Source: Akkermansiaceae bacterium
GTDB lineage: Bacteria > Verrucomicrobiota > Verrucomicrobiia > Verrucomicrobiales > Akkermansiaceae
Direction: 5' to 3'
NCBI GenBank assembly: GCA_905182405.1
Contig: CAJJBQ010000002.1
Location: forward strand, 806,001-870,000
Length of the DNA: 64,000 bases
The number at the start of each line of letters is the position of its first letter. Positions within the stretch are counted from its first letter, which is position 1. A program made the translations under genes and the position numbers. Shown in pieces: positions 17,657 through 26,546 of the stretch. Below the pieces are notes generated by a model. It did not search any database. It saw nothing but the letters and a program-made list of their open reading frames with translations, and had not been told where the DNA came from.

Positions 17657-19090
17657 CTAATCTCCTCCAGACAAATCCCAGCACCGGATCTCTTTGTCGT
17701 TGCGGCAGTATACTCGCTTATTGGCTAGAGCGGGATGCGACCAAACTAAGAGACGGCCTGAAACAGTGTGCGTGGGATCAATGATATGCATGCGAGACAC
17801 CTCGTGATATTCCTTCGGTGACAGCTCTGCCACGATCATCTCACCGTGGTCGTTGAAAATGAGGGTCCGCCCTGAAGGTTCATGATGTACGGTAAAGGCT
17901 TGTAACCATGGTCCCCGTCCCGACCCATCAGCCTTACGAAGCGGCTCCTCGGCAGCCCAAACTCGTCTACCAGTTTCTATCTCGACGCAACGAAAGAGGC
18001 CCTTACGCCCACCTGAATAAACGAAGCCGTCCCGCACATAGGCAGTGTTCATTACACCTGCCACTCCCTTACGCAGGTCTCGGCCCCAAGCCATCTTTGC
18101 AGACCTCCCTTCCATATCCACCCGGATCGCAGCGGACTTTCCGTTGAAGCCCATAACATACACGAGGTCCTTCCAGACACGGGGAGCTCCAACTGCCATT
18201 CCATATTCAGGTTTGAATTCCACAGACCAAAATACTTCACCAGTTTTGGGATCTAATCCGTTCACGTTTTCAGCATCCCATACTAAGAGCTGTCGATGCC
18301 CGTTCACTGTCTCGATCACGGGCGTGCTATAACCAGGGGATCGAGCATTCAGCGCTTTCCACTTCTCCTCTCCGGTCTTCTTATCAAAGGCTACTACTGT
18401 ACTATTCTCACCCCCAACAATGCAAATAAGGAGTCCCCCATCTACGAGCGGGTGAGCTGAAGTTCCCCAAAGCGGGGTCTCAAACTTATATTCGCTGATA
18501 AGATTCTTCCTCCAAATCGGCATTCCGTGGTCAGCATCATAAGCATGCAGCGCCCCTTCCGCACCGAGTGTATACACCATCCCATCATCAACTAGTGGCG
18601 TAGTGCGAGGACCGATAGCGTAGGGAAAGACGCTCGTGTAGTTGGCTTCGTAAACGTCGCTCCACAATACTTCGCCACTCTCCTCGTCGAGACAAACAAT
18701 TCGTTCCGTTCCGGGAATCGTAGCCCGCACGAAATTGACATTGATTCCTGGCTTCAAGTCTTTCGGTTTGTAAGGTTTTGCTTGTCGGTCCATTACAAAA
18801 ACGCGCCCGTTGGCCACCGCCGGTCCGGAATAACCACTCCCCAACGGTGTCGACCAAAGGAGCTTTGGCTGACGCTTCGAAAATTCAAGTTCTACTCCCT
18901 CCTCCCGCCAGATCGCATCACGCTGCGGGCCGAGATATTGTGGCCAATCGTTAACGGTGAGCGGATCGGTCAAATTCTCTTCGTCTCCGAAGGCCAATCC
19001 TACCGACACTATCAAGAATAGAGTGGAAATCCGAGCTGAAGAGAGACAACCAAAGATGGTTTTATGGGCGATTAAATAGGTTCGATTCAT
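17657..19090 (-). CDS. Exported PQQ-like beta-propeller protein
   Basis: 477 residues with an N-terminal hydrophobic signal (ISTLFLIVSVGLAFG). After DWPQYLGPQRDAIW, a common opening of this group, several propeller blades follow with the pattern Gly-x-Val-hydrophobic-Asp-x-x-Thr-Gly-x-x-x-Trp (EESGEVLWS, KKTGEEKWKA, PKTGEVFWSVE, IETGRRVWAAEE). Such proteins are related to BamB and to quinoprotein dehydrogenases. The metal and PQQ ligands of true dehydrogenases are not evident, so a binding or scaffold role in the periplasm is more likely. The gene appears intact and stands alone between decayed regions. About 290 bp upstream of it are AT-rich and contain no gene I recognise. Confidence 0.8.
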   Translation of the reverse strand: MNRTYLIAHKTIFGCLSSARISTLFLIVSVGLAFGDEENLTDPLTVNDWPQYLGPQRDAIWREEGVELEFSKRQPKLLWSTPLGSGYSGPAVANGRVFVMDRQAKPYKPKDLKPGINVNFVRATIPGTERIVCLDEESGEVLWSDVYEANYTSVFPYAIGPRTTPLVDDGMVYTLGAEGALHAYDADHGMPIWRKNLISEYKFETPLWGTSAHPLVDGGLLICIVGGENSTVVAFDKKTGEEKWKALNARSPGYSTPVIETVNGHRQLLVWDAENVNGLDPKTGEVFWSVEFKPEYGMAVGAPRVWKDLVYVMGFNGKSAAIRVDMEGRSAKMAWGRDLRKGVAGVMNTAYVRDGFVYSGGRKGLFRCVEIETGRRVWAAEEPLRKADGSGRGPWLQAFTVHHEPSGRTLIFNDHGEMIVAELSPKEYHEVSRMHIIDPTHTVSGRLLVWSHPALANKRVYCRNDKEIRCWDLSGGD

Positions 19091-19379
19091 AGGCGTATCA
19101 TATCTCTTTTTTTGAGATCACCGTTAATGTTAGGATCTTGCTTGTGGTGAAAAAGAGTGAAAAGGAAAATCGATATGCCCAATATCCTATTCTCATACGA
19201 CCATTTTTTTGGGTAACTCGAAGAGTAGCGATCAGAATACAAGACGCACAAATCGGCATATCTTTTTCCTTCCTAGCCTACAAAATTTCCCTAGTAGTTT
19301 AGAATCCAATACCAATTGACTATCTGATCCTCAGCTTTTCTCCTCTGCAAGAACCTTGCCAGCCTTAACTTCTTTAAAT

Positions 19380-19674
19380 CTAACGCTTGGTTTTTTTGCC
19401 GTTCAGATCTTTGATTGAAATCCAGTGCTCTGTTCCATCTCTCAGTAATACTTTAAGCTCAGTTGCCGAAAGGGCCTCAACAGTTTGGATCATTGAAGCC
19501 TCTTCTTTCTCAAACGGCTCTATAACAGTGAGAAATTGAGCCGATTCCCCTTTACTATGTGCGCCATAAGTATGCCGTTGATATTTCGAGACTTGGCCGT
19601 GAGGATAATCTACGCCAAATTCAACGCTCAAACTTTTAGCGTTTAAATCCGTCAAATCGATCCGGACTTCACCT
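19380..19674 (-). pseudogene. C-terminal remnant of a heparinase II/III or alginate-lyase-like protein
   Basis: The frame, with stop at 19380, reads SLSVEFGVDYPHGQVSKYQR, TYGAHSKGESAQFLTVIEP and LKVLLRDGTEHW. This resembles the C-terminal beta-sandwich of heparinase II/III-family lyases. The frame is open upstream only to about 19674, where it meets the opposite-strand propeller remnant; the catalytic N-terminal toroid is missing. There is no repeat copy at this junction. The family call is tentative. Confidence 0.4.
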
Positions 19675-20823
19675 TTGCCATTTGGTTGGGCGGGTGAGGA
19701 AGCGCAGGGGCATTACATCATTGCCTGTAAGGATGGTGGGGCTCTCCAGGTGGGAGAAACAGGCTTCCTTCCCAATACGGGGATTCTTGCTATTAAACTG
19801 GATCGGGAGGGTAATCTCAAGTGGCGTCAGGAATATTCCAATCGATCCACTGGAGCGTCCGGTCATGGAACCTACAACCTTGGAAATTCCGTGATCGAAG
19901 TTGAGGACGGCTACTGGATCGCGGGAGCGATCAATCGTAACAGCGCAGCTCTGAAGATTAAAAAAGATACGGGGGAAGCCGAGTTCGTGAGCATTCATAG
20001 TAACGGTGGTTATGATGCCTACGAGCACCTAGTAGAGACCAATGGAGGTCTGGTTGCCGTTGGCTATACAAATGCTTGGGATCGCGAGAACACTTTTTTT
20101 GCGGAGGGGCGGGGCTATCTGGCATTTCTTGATCCGGAGGGAAGCAAGACAGGGGGCAGAAGTCTTCGAGAAGATCTCGCGCAGGCCTACCGGATTGCGA
20201 AGCATGGACAGTCCTTGATTGTGTCAGGCCTAGTTTAGAATAAAGATGACAACCTAGACTTTGGATTACTCAAGCTCAACGCTGATGGCAGCCGGGTGTG
20301 GAGCCGCCTTTACGGGGGAAACCGCGACGATCATTGTTTCGGGATGGATCTGGGAGCTGATGGTTCAATCTTTCTTACCAGACATACCCTTTCCGGGACA
20401 AGTAATTGGCAGACCTATACAATAAAACTTAATCACGACGGGATTCTTCAGTGGGAGATGAAGAGAGCAAATCCCCGCGGCTTCGATCCTCGCTATATTC
20501 ATGATGAGGCATGGGGTATTCGCGCCACTCCGGATGGAGGATGTATCATCACTGCGGGAACGGGAGATGAATATAGAAGCTACTCAGAGACCATTGGCTC
20601 GGATATATCCGATCAATGGGAAGTATATGCAATCAAGTATGGGGCAGAGGGCACCCTTGAATGGGAGGCTACATACGAGGCAGAGGAAGGAGACTGGGCT
20701 GGTAAGGACCTCGCCTTAACCCAAGACGGAGGGGTCATTATTGCTGTCGATAGTTCTGAGTTCGGCTTTCTCAAGTTACCCTCTTTTAAGGTAACAACCC
20801 CATCAATTACAAATGACCGGTGA
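19675..20823 (+). pseudogene. Propeller-repeat protein remnant with amber stop
   Basis: One frame runs from about 19675 to a TGA at 20821-20823 but contains TAG at 20236-20238. Both sides are clearly one protein, with repeated units such as GNLKWRQEYS, GGLVAVGYT, NLDFGLLKLNADGSRVWSRLYGG and GGCIITAGTGDE. These are blades of a secreted propeller often annotated as a delta-60 or PKD-type repeat protein. The stop falls in SGLV-stop-NKDD, where Trp or Gln would be natural, so a point mutation is likely. The N-terminus is also gone: there is no signal peptide and the frame begins inside a blade beside a lyase remnant on the other strand. Confidence 0.65.
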
Positions 20824-20876
20824 AAGAAGGGCTCACTATGGATCCTTCATCCATTAGTTCCACCGCCAGAACAAAG

Positions 20877-20914
20877 ACGACGCTTCATCTTCCAGCTCGG
20901 CTCCACTTTGAAAC
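20877..20914 (+). repeat. 38-bp left flank shared by repeat copies 5 and 4
   Basis: Identical to 17483-17520 by eye. It sits directly left of repeat copy 5. Confidence 0.9.
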
Positions 20915-21004
20915 AACTCCCTTTCGCCCCCCTCCGTTCGCTCCCCTCCGCTCCGGTCCAAAGGCGGCTTCAAGGCCCTCCCGCCAAAGGCAAATTCCTA
21001 GCAG
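20915..21004 (+). repeat. Dispersed 75-bp repeat, copy 5 (internally expanded)
   Basis: AACTCCCTTTCGCCC to CAAATTCCTAGCAG, with about 14 extra bases from a partial tandem duplication (CTCCGTTCGCTCCCCTCCG). It lies 57 bp upstream of the gene at 21062. Confidence 0.94.
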
Positions 21005-21061
21005 TTCACAACTTATCCCTCGCCAAATTTCTTTAATTTTGTTTCTACTACTGACCTTTCC

Positions 21062-21787
21062 ATGAAAGTTATTCAACCTTTGGCCCTTCTTTTTTCCCTC
21101 GCCGCCCTTGCCATTTCCCTTATCCGGCAACCCGAAACTTTACCTGAAAAAACCTCTCTATCAACCGATCGGCACGAAGCTAGAATCCGCTCCCTCGAGA
21201 ACGAACTCGCCCAACTCGCCAACGCGACAAGGCAACCCGTCAACGAATTTCAAGATCCTCTCACGAACCAGTCTGACTCCGATTTACCACTCGATTCCGT
21301 AGGTAAGACTCCAACCAAACTCGAACAACAGCTCCGTGACCTTGGTGTTCTCGAGCACTTCCAGAAACAAAAAGTGAAGCTAGCAGAAGCCCGTTCCATC
21401 GTCCTAGACGCCGAGCGCGACCAGTGGGAAAGAGTCAAAACTCTCTCTTTGCTTAGGGACGGCGGAGAAATAGACGATGAAATCGTTTCCTCCATGATGC
21501 CTCTCTGGACAACTTCCCTTGAAGACCCGAAGGGCGGACAGCTTCGCTGGCAGCTCCTCGAAAATCTACGCGGGACTACCAATGGAGAATTCCGGACCAA
21601 CATTCTTGAGTGGATCGGTGAAGAAGAATCTTCGAAAATGCGCGGCCAAGCGCTCGAAACTCTGGCGCCCATGGCTAGTAATCCCAACGTTACCGAATGG
21701 CTCGAATACCTCGCCGAAAACGACTCTGAACCACGAATCCAAGAACGCGCACTTGGGATTCTCGTAAACAACAACGAAGATAAGTAG
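21062..21787 (+). CDS. Membrane-anchored coiled-coil/helical-repeat protein, function unknown
   Basis: 241 residues. An N-terminal hydrophobic segment (LALLFSLAALAISLI, about 6-20) is a signal or membrane anchor. It is followed by a short coiled-coil (RIRSLENELAQLANA, about 40-55) and an all-helical C-terminal half (about 120-235) with HEAT-like pairs (RWQLLENLRG, KMRGQALETLAPMASNPNVTEWLEYLAEN, RIQERALGILVNN). The gene looks intact and begins 57 bp after repeat copy 5. I do not recognise the family. A periplasmic or membrane-side scaffold would fit the architecture, but nothing in the neighbourhood specifies a role. Confidence 0.6.
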   Translation: MKVIQPLALLFSLAALAISLIRQPETLPEKTSLSTDRHEARIRSLENELAQLANATRQPVNEFQDPLTNQSDSDLPLDSVGKTPTKLEQQLRDLGVLEHFQKQKVKLAEARSIVLDAERDQWERVKTLSLLRDGGEIDDEIVSSMMPLWTTSLEDPKGGQLRWQLLENLRGTTNGEFRTNILEWIGEEESSKMRGQALETLAPMASNPNVTEWLEYLAENDSEPRIQERALGILVNNNEDK

Positions 21788-21841
21788 GGACAAAACTCTC
21801 GGCCCTCCCTATCTTTTCCAAACTCGAACGTAAGACGGATA

Positions 21842-22090
21842 TCACTCGCCCGCCTTCGCGGTGATCTTCATGTGGAAGACTTTGTTGTGCTCCCCCTTGC
21901 GCTTACCGAGGCGCATGAGACCTTCTCAACAAGGCACCCAACTCTCATGGTCGCTAATGCGACAAACACCAGAATTCCCAAGGGTCGCTTGATTTTCAGC
22001 GATCAGGACACGCTCCGTTTCCCGCATCACCTGCAGGGTTTCCGGATTGACCTGCGCAATAAAAAGAGGAGCGCGATGCCGCCTTTGCAG
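21842..22090 (-). pseudogene. C-terminal remnant of a sialidase (BNR) paralogue
   Basis: On the minus strand the frame reads HRAPLFIAQVNPETLQVM, ATLGNSGVCRISDHESW, then an in-frame TGA (21926-21928), then EGLMRLGKRKGEHNKVFHMK to a stop at 21842. This matches, almost residue for residue, the last 80 residues of the intact esterase-sialidase fusion at 54045-56813, where the stop position is a Gly codon (GGA to TGA would explain it). Upstream of HRAPLF the match is lost. It is a degraded copy of the same gene family and not functional. Confidence 0.75.
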
Positions 22091-22261
22091 CGTGAAATAC
22101 CGAGTCCGGTAGTGGTCGAGCACTACAATTACGTTCACCATAAACGAGCTCCCAGGACGTTTCGACTTCACGCGGTATCGAAGGCGGTCAGAGTAAAATT
22201 GGCTCCACTACCAGACCCTCCATCAACGCGGCTGCCTCTCGACGTCTTGTAACTCAGGTCA

Positions 22262-22300
22262 CAAAAAACGGCAGGGCCGCCCTGAGGACGACCCTGCCGA
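22262..22300 (-). terminator. Rho-independent terminator for the LamG gene
   Basis: An 8-bp perfect stem, CGGCAGGG (22269-22276) with CCCTGCCG (22292-22299), has a 15-base loop. On the minus strand it is followed by TTTTTTGT. It lies about 70 bp past the stop of the LamG gene at 22369, in the right orientation to end that transcript. Confidence 0.8.
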
Positions 22301-22368
22301 AATTCTTGTCTGGCGGGAGCGCGCTGCTTTTCAATTCAGAAAAACACGCGACCCGGAACCGAGTCTTT

Positions 22369-24725
22369 CTAGTTCTTGCGAACGTAGAAGAAGAGTTTAT
22401 CTACATCACCCAGAAGGTCAGATGGAATAATATAGCTCGTATTCTCTCCCCCGGTAGGGACTGTATCATCGACCTCCGACCACTCGTCCAGTGGAAGTGA
22501 AAGATCATCGGACGAAAATACCGCGTAGGATGTTCCTTGAGATTTTCTCGAATTCCAAGTCAGTGAGACGTCCCCATTTCTAGCGACCGCGATATCGGTA
22601 ATCGTAAGTACCCTTGCACCTCCGCCGAGCAAGACTTCGATACTGACACCGTCGCCCTCGTCCCAAATTTCGGCGATCTCGTCGGCCGACAAGGCGCGAG
22701 CCCAGATGGCAACATCGTCGATCTTGCCATTCCAGCCACGACCGAGCGGCATCTGGATTATCTCCGATACGCATCCGGTTGCCGCGATCTTCGAGAACCG
22801 CCCCTTCGTTGGTGCCGACTTCGACACCGTCGATATACAGGCTTACGATGCCTGTGGCACCATCGGTGACGCCCACCACGTGGTGCCAGGTCTCCGGATC
22901 GGTGCCGATCATGATCGGGGTACCGTGGGATGAGGTCTCACCGGTGCCGCCCACCCAAGCAAATTCGGGTGGCTCATCGCCACCGCGGCGATGCATGCGC
23001 CAAGCATTGCCCTCACCCTTGGCGATCAGGCACTGCCAGCTCGTATCGATCGCTGCAGCAGTGCACCACACTGAGACGGTCATACTGCCCCCCGTGAAGT
23101 CAAACTCAGATTCATCACCACCGCTGATAAGAACGTTCTGCGATCCATTAAGGTTGATCGCGTTATCGAACTTGCCTGCTTCAAACGGGATCACACCCCC
23201 GTCTTCAGTTCCATGGTTGTCATCGGCAGCGTCCAGTAAATCGGCGTCGAGCGGCCAGTAAGAAACCAGGCCGAAGGCAATGCCTTCGCCGCCGGATAAA
23301 GGATCGTCGTCAACCCCATCAGGAACGGTGTCGCCGTCTGTGTCCGGATCGAATGGATCTGCGCCGGCAACGAGTTCGTCGCCGTCGTTGAGGCCGTCGT
23401 CATCAGTGTCGGCATCGAGTGGATCGGTTCCCGTCATTGTCGCACTGACGAAAGTGCCGCCGCCGTCCTCGACACTGTCGGAAAGACCATCCATGTCCGT
23501 ATCCTGCTCGTTCGGATCCGTCCCGCGCTGGCATTCTTCCAAATTTAAGGAGCCATCGTTGTCTGCGTCCTCAGCCGCATCAGCTGCAAGGAGCGGATTG
23601 TGGCCGCTATCAACCTCATACCCGTCGCTCATTTCGTCGTTGTCAGTATCGGGATCGAGCGGCAGCGTACTGGCAGCGATCTCGGCGCCGTCATTGAGGC
23701 CGTCGTCATCGGAATCCGCATCATTCGGGTCCGTGCCGTGGGTATTCGCCTCGGCACCGTCGGTCAGATCATCGTTGTCGCTGTCGGCATCCGATGGGGT
23801 CGGTGGGATTATCACCGCCGTTCCACTCCTCGAGATTGGTGAGTCCATCGTTATCAGGATTCCCGGCAGAGTCATCGATGGCGGGATTGAGGCCATTCGC
23901 AACTTCCCAACCGTCGTCCATACCATCGCCGGCCCCACCGTTCTCATTATCATCGCCAGTTTCGCGAAAAGGATCGAGAACCTCCAAAATCTGTTGCGCC
24001 GTGAGAACTTCATCATAAATCTTCACCTCGTCGATCGCTCCATTGAAGCTCTGTCCGGCAGGATCAGCAGCATCACGGCCATGACCGCCGATGATCACAT
24101 CCATGGCGTGCCCCGTCATCGTGCTACCAGCATCACGCGCAGACTCTACTCCGTTCAAGTAGACCACCTTGTCGGTCCCATCATACTGAAACGCAAGGTG
24201 GGTCCATTCACCAACCGGCACGACGCCCGCATCACCAATATCATTACCCCAGCCACCATAGTGGGCGTTACTTTCGCTATCATCACGGATCCCATGGTGA
24301 AGCATGGCTGCGTTTCCGGGGCCGTCTTCTTGTCCGAAGATCATGTGGTCCACATTGCCCGATGAGCCATCCCACTTAACCCATGCCATCGCGGTATAGA
24401 CTTCACTACCGTCTCCACCGCCCAAGCCGAGGACGGTTCCAGTGAAGCCAGTCTGAATATAGGCATCGTTGGCTCCGGTGCGGTTTCCGTAGAATGCGGT
24501 CCCGAACGATGGCTCCTTACTTTCTCCGTAAGTGACACCCCCAGAAATTGTTCCAGCAGTCTGAAGGGTTCCGGCATTCTCAACATTCACCCCGTCTTCC
24601 ACATCAAATGAATAATAGAGAAGAGGGTCGGGAAGCTGCTGACTGAAGGCCGTGAGCGCCATCGCCGAAAAGACCGCGAGGCCCGAAGCGATAAATTTAG
24701 AATGAGGATCTATTACTGGTTTCAT
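22369..24725 (-). pseudogene. LamG/thrombospondin-type-3 secreted protein with two frameshifts
   Basis: ATG at 24725 gives a signal peptide (ending TAFSQQ), then a LamG domain (LLYYSFDVEDGVNVEN to SFNGAIDEVKIYDEVL). A run of TSP3 calcium repeats follows (DADSDNDDLTDGAEANTHG, then DPDTDNDEMSDGYEV and others). Next comes a second LamG domain (LVSYWPLDADLLDAADDNHG to WNGKIDDVAIWARALSADE) and a short C-terminal domain ending FFYVRKN. The coding frame changes twice: near 23795 (after DNPTDP) and near 22740 (after GDNPDAA). Both are explained by single-base indels. Either the gene is decayed or the assembly has two errors; its intact terminator and complete ends favour a recent event. A close intact relative is at 45939-47924. 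Confidence 0.75.
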
Positions 24726-24890
24726 ATGTTAATTGTGTGCGTGTGTATGTTGGTGCGCGCATCTCCCCCGCCATCAGTCAAAAGTAAGGGAATACCTCGC
24801 ATCTGTCATAAAACACCGATGCATTATCAACATCGGAGATGTCTGACACCCTATACAAACTAGAGCATGGCTCCAGAAAGAAATTGAATC

Positions 24891-24977
24891 ACCCCCCCCT
24901 TCGCCCCCCTCCGCTCCGGTCCGGTCCGGTCCAAAGGCACCTTCAAGGCCCTCCCGCCAAAAGCAAATTCCTAGCAG
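24891..24977 (+). repeat. Dispersed 75-bp repeat, copy 6 (internal triplication)
   Basis: CACCCCCCCTTCGCCC to AAGCAAATTCCTAGCAG. The CCGGTCC unit is repeated in tandem (CCGGTCCGGTCCGGTCC), lengthening the copy. It lies between the promoter side of the LamG gene and the 3' end of a sulfatase gene. Confidence 0.95.
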
Positions 24978-25106
24978 TAATGGAAGGGGTTTCATGACTC
25001 GGGTTTTGGGTTAAAGGGTGAAGGGATTATTGAAAAGGGAATGGATCGAAGGGGCACGAAAAAACATCAATCCATCGGGCGGAACCTTTTTCGAACATCC
25101 GATGAA

Positions 25107-26546
25107 CTACCTTAGGTTTTCGAAGGGCTCGGCATTCGTTTTGGGAATCCATTCGGCATGCTCTTCCATGACCTTCTTGTATTGTGGTTCATCCGCCAGG
25201 TTTTTCCATTCGTTGGGATCTCGCTTGTGATCGTAAAGCTCTTCCGTTCCGTCCGCATAACGAACATAGCGCCAGCGTTCCGTCCGTACCGCATGGTTAC
25301 CGAACCCGTAGGTCATGAGAGCCGGTCTTGGGATTGCCCGGGCCGGGTCGCTCACCTGATCCGCAATACTGATTCCATCATTTGCGGAGTTGGCAGGCAA
25401 ACCGCACAATTCAAGCAAGGTCGGATACATGCTTGTAAGATCAACCGGACTGGAGCACACCATGCCCGCGCTCTTGGGCTTTCTCGGATCAACGATGATC
25501 AAAGGAATATGATTGGCCTTTTCCCAAAGAGCGAACTTCTCAATATGCTCCTTCTCCCCGAGATGGAACCCATGATCGGACCAAAGAACGATGATCGTGT
25601 TCCCTGCCTGCCCGCTCCGGTCAAGGGCCTCGATCAACCGGCCGACTGAGGCATCGCCGAAGGTGCAGCATGCGGCATAGGCCTTCACGAATCTACGGTA
25701 GGAACCGGGTTGCTTTTCCTCCAAGCTTTCCATCCCTTTCCAAAACCACTTCTTTGCATTCATCAGCTTGCTTGCTCCCGCAGGCAAATCGTCCCAATCG
25801 TCCTTTTTGAGAAGGGGCATGTCGACCCCACCTTCATAGAGGGCATGGTACTTGGGCGGAGCGAAGAAGGGGGAATGGGGCTTGAAGATTCCGCAGGCCA
25901 AAAAGAAGGGCTTGCCCTGTTTGCGGGCAAGGGCCTCCTCAGCATAGCTCACCGATTTAAAATCGATGGTCTTGCTCTCTTCTTCATCTTTCGGCCAAGG
26001 CCCCCAGTCGGTGTTACGCGAACCATATCTCTTGGCCCCGTTCAGCTTGGCCACGGGCATAAATTGAGAATCCATCTTACGGAACTTGTCCCAGGCCTTG
26101 GGGTCGTTGAACTCTCCGTTCCCATGATGATGATACACCTTTCCATAGCCCTCCGTATGGTAACCGTAGCTACGGAAGTACTCGGGTAAGGTAGCGACCT
26201 CACGGCAGGCCTTTCTCCAGTTCGTCTTGTTGCCATATACGCCGCTTAGGTGGGGGCGCTTGCCGGTTAGGACGGAGGCCCGGGAAGGGTTACAGGCAGG
26301 TGACGAGCAGTAGGCCCGGGAAAAGAACACCCCCCGTTTAGCCAGTTTTTCGAGGTTCGGGGTCTTGAAGGGCCTGTCCTTGCCAAAAAGAGTAATGCCG
26401 TCGTTCATGTCGTCGATGGCGATAAAGAGGACGTTCGGTTTTCGAACCTCCTTGGCTTGAAGGAACGCACTGAGCACAAACATGAGAAGGACGGTAAGTT
26501 CTTCATGGCTTTGAGGTATCTGGGGGAAGCGCCCCGCGCCAACCAT
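25107..26546 (-). CDS. Exported formylglycine sulfatase, iduronate-2-sulfatase-like
   Basis: 479 residues from ATG 26546. The hydrophobic stretch LTVLLMFVLSAFLQA is the likely export signal; the exact start is uncertain because 44 bp overlap the upstream sulfatase gene and an ATG at 26483 is also possible. The sulfatase core starts with PNVLFIAIDDMND (metal-binding Asp pair). Cys85 in CNPSRASVLTG is the C-x-P-S-R site converted to formylglycine. Later metal or substrate motifs include GKVYHHHG, SDHGFHLGEKEH and the C-terminal ELYDHKRDPNEWKNL. The enzyme would remove sulfate from a polysaccharide in the periplasm or outside the cell. It is the last gene of a minus-strand pair of sulfatases. 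Confidence 0.87.
   Translation of the reverse strand: MVGAGRFPQIPQSHEELTVLLMFVLSAFLQAKEVRKPNVLFIAIDDMNDGITLFGKDRPFKTPNLEKLAKRGVFFSRAYCSSPACNPSRASVLTGKRPHLSGVYGNKTNWRKACREVATLPEYFRSYGYHTEGYGKVYHHHGNGEFNDPKAWDKFRKMDSQFMPVAKLNGAKRYGSRNTDWGPWPKDEEESKTIDFKSVSYAEEALARKQGKPFFLACGIFKPHSPFFAPPKYHALYEGGVDMPLLKKDDWDDLPAGASKLMNAKKWFWKGMESLEEKQPGSYRRFVKAYAACCTFGDASVGRLIEALDRSGQAGNTIIVLWSDHGFHLGEKEHIEKFALWEKANHIPLIIVDPRKPKSAGMVCSSPVDLTSMYPTLLELCGLPANSANDGISIADQVSDPARAIPRPALMTYGFGNHAVRTERWRYVRYADGTEELYDHKRDPNEWKNLADEPQYKKVMEEHAEWIPKTNAEPFENLR

Noticed and set aside
22700..23800. Asp-rich tandem repeats as a DNA-level repeat array or CRISPR
   Set aside because: The periodicity is that of TSP3 calcium-binding units in protein (D-x-D-x-D-G-x-x-D); the DNA repeats are imperfect and there are no spacers.
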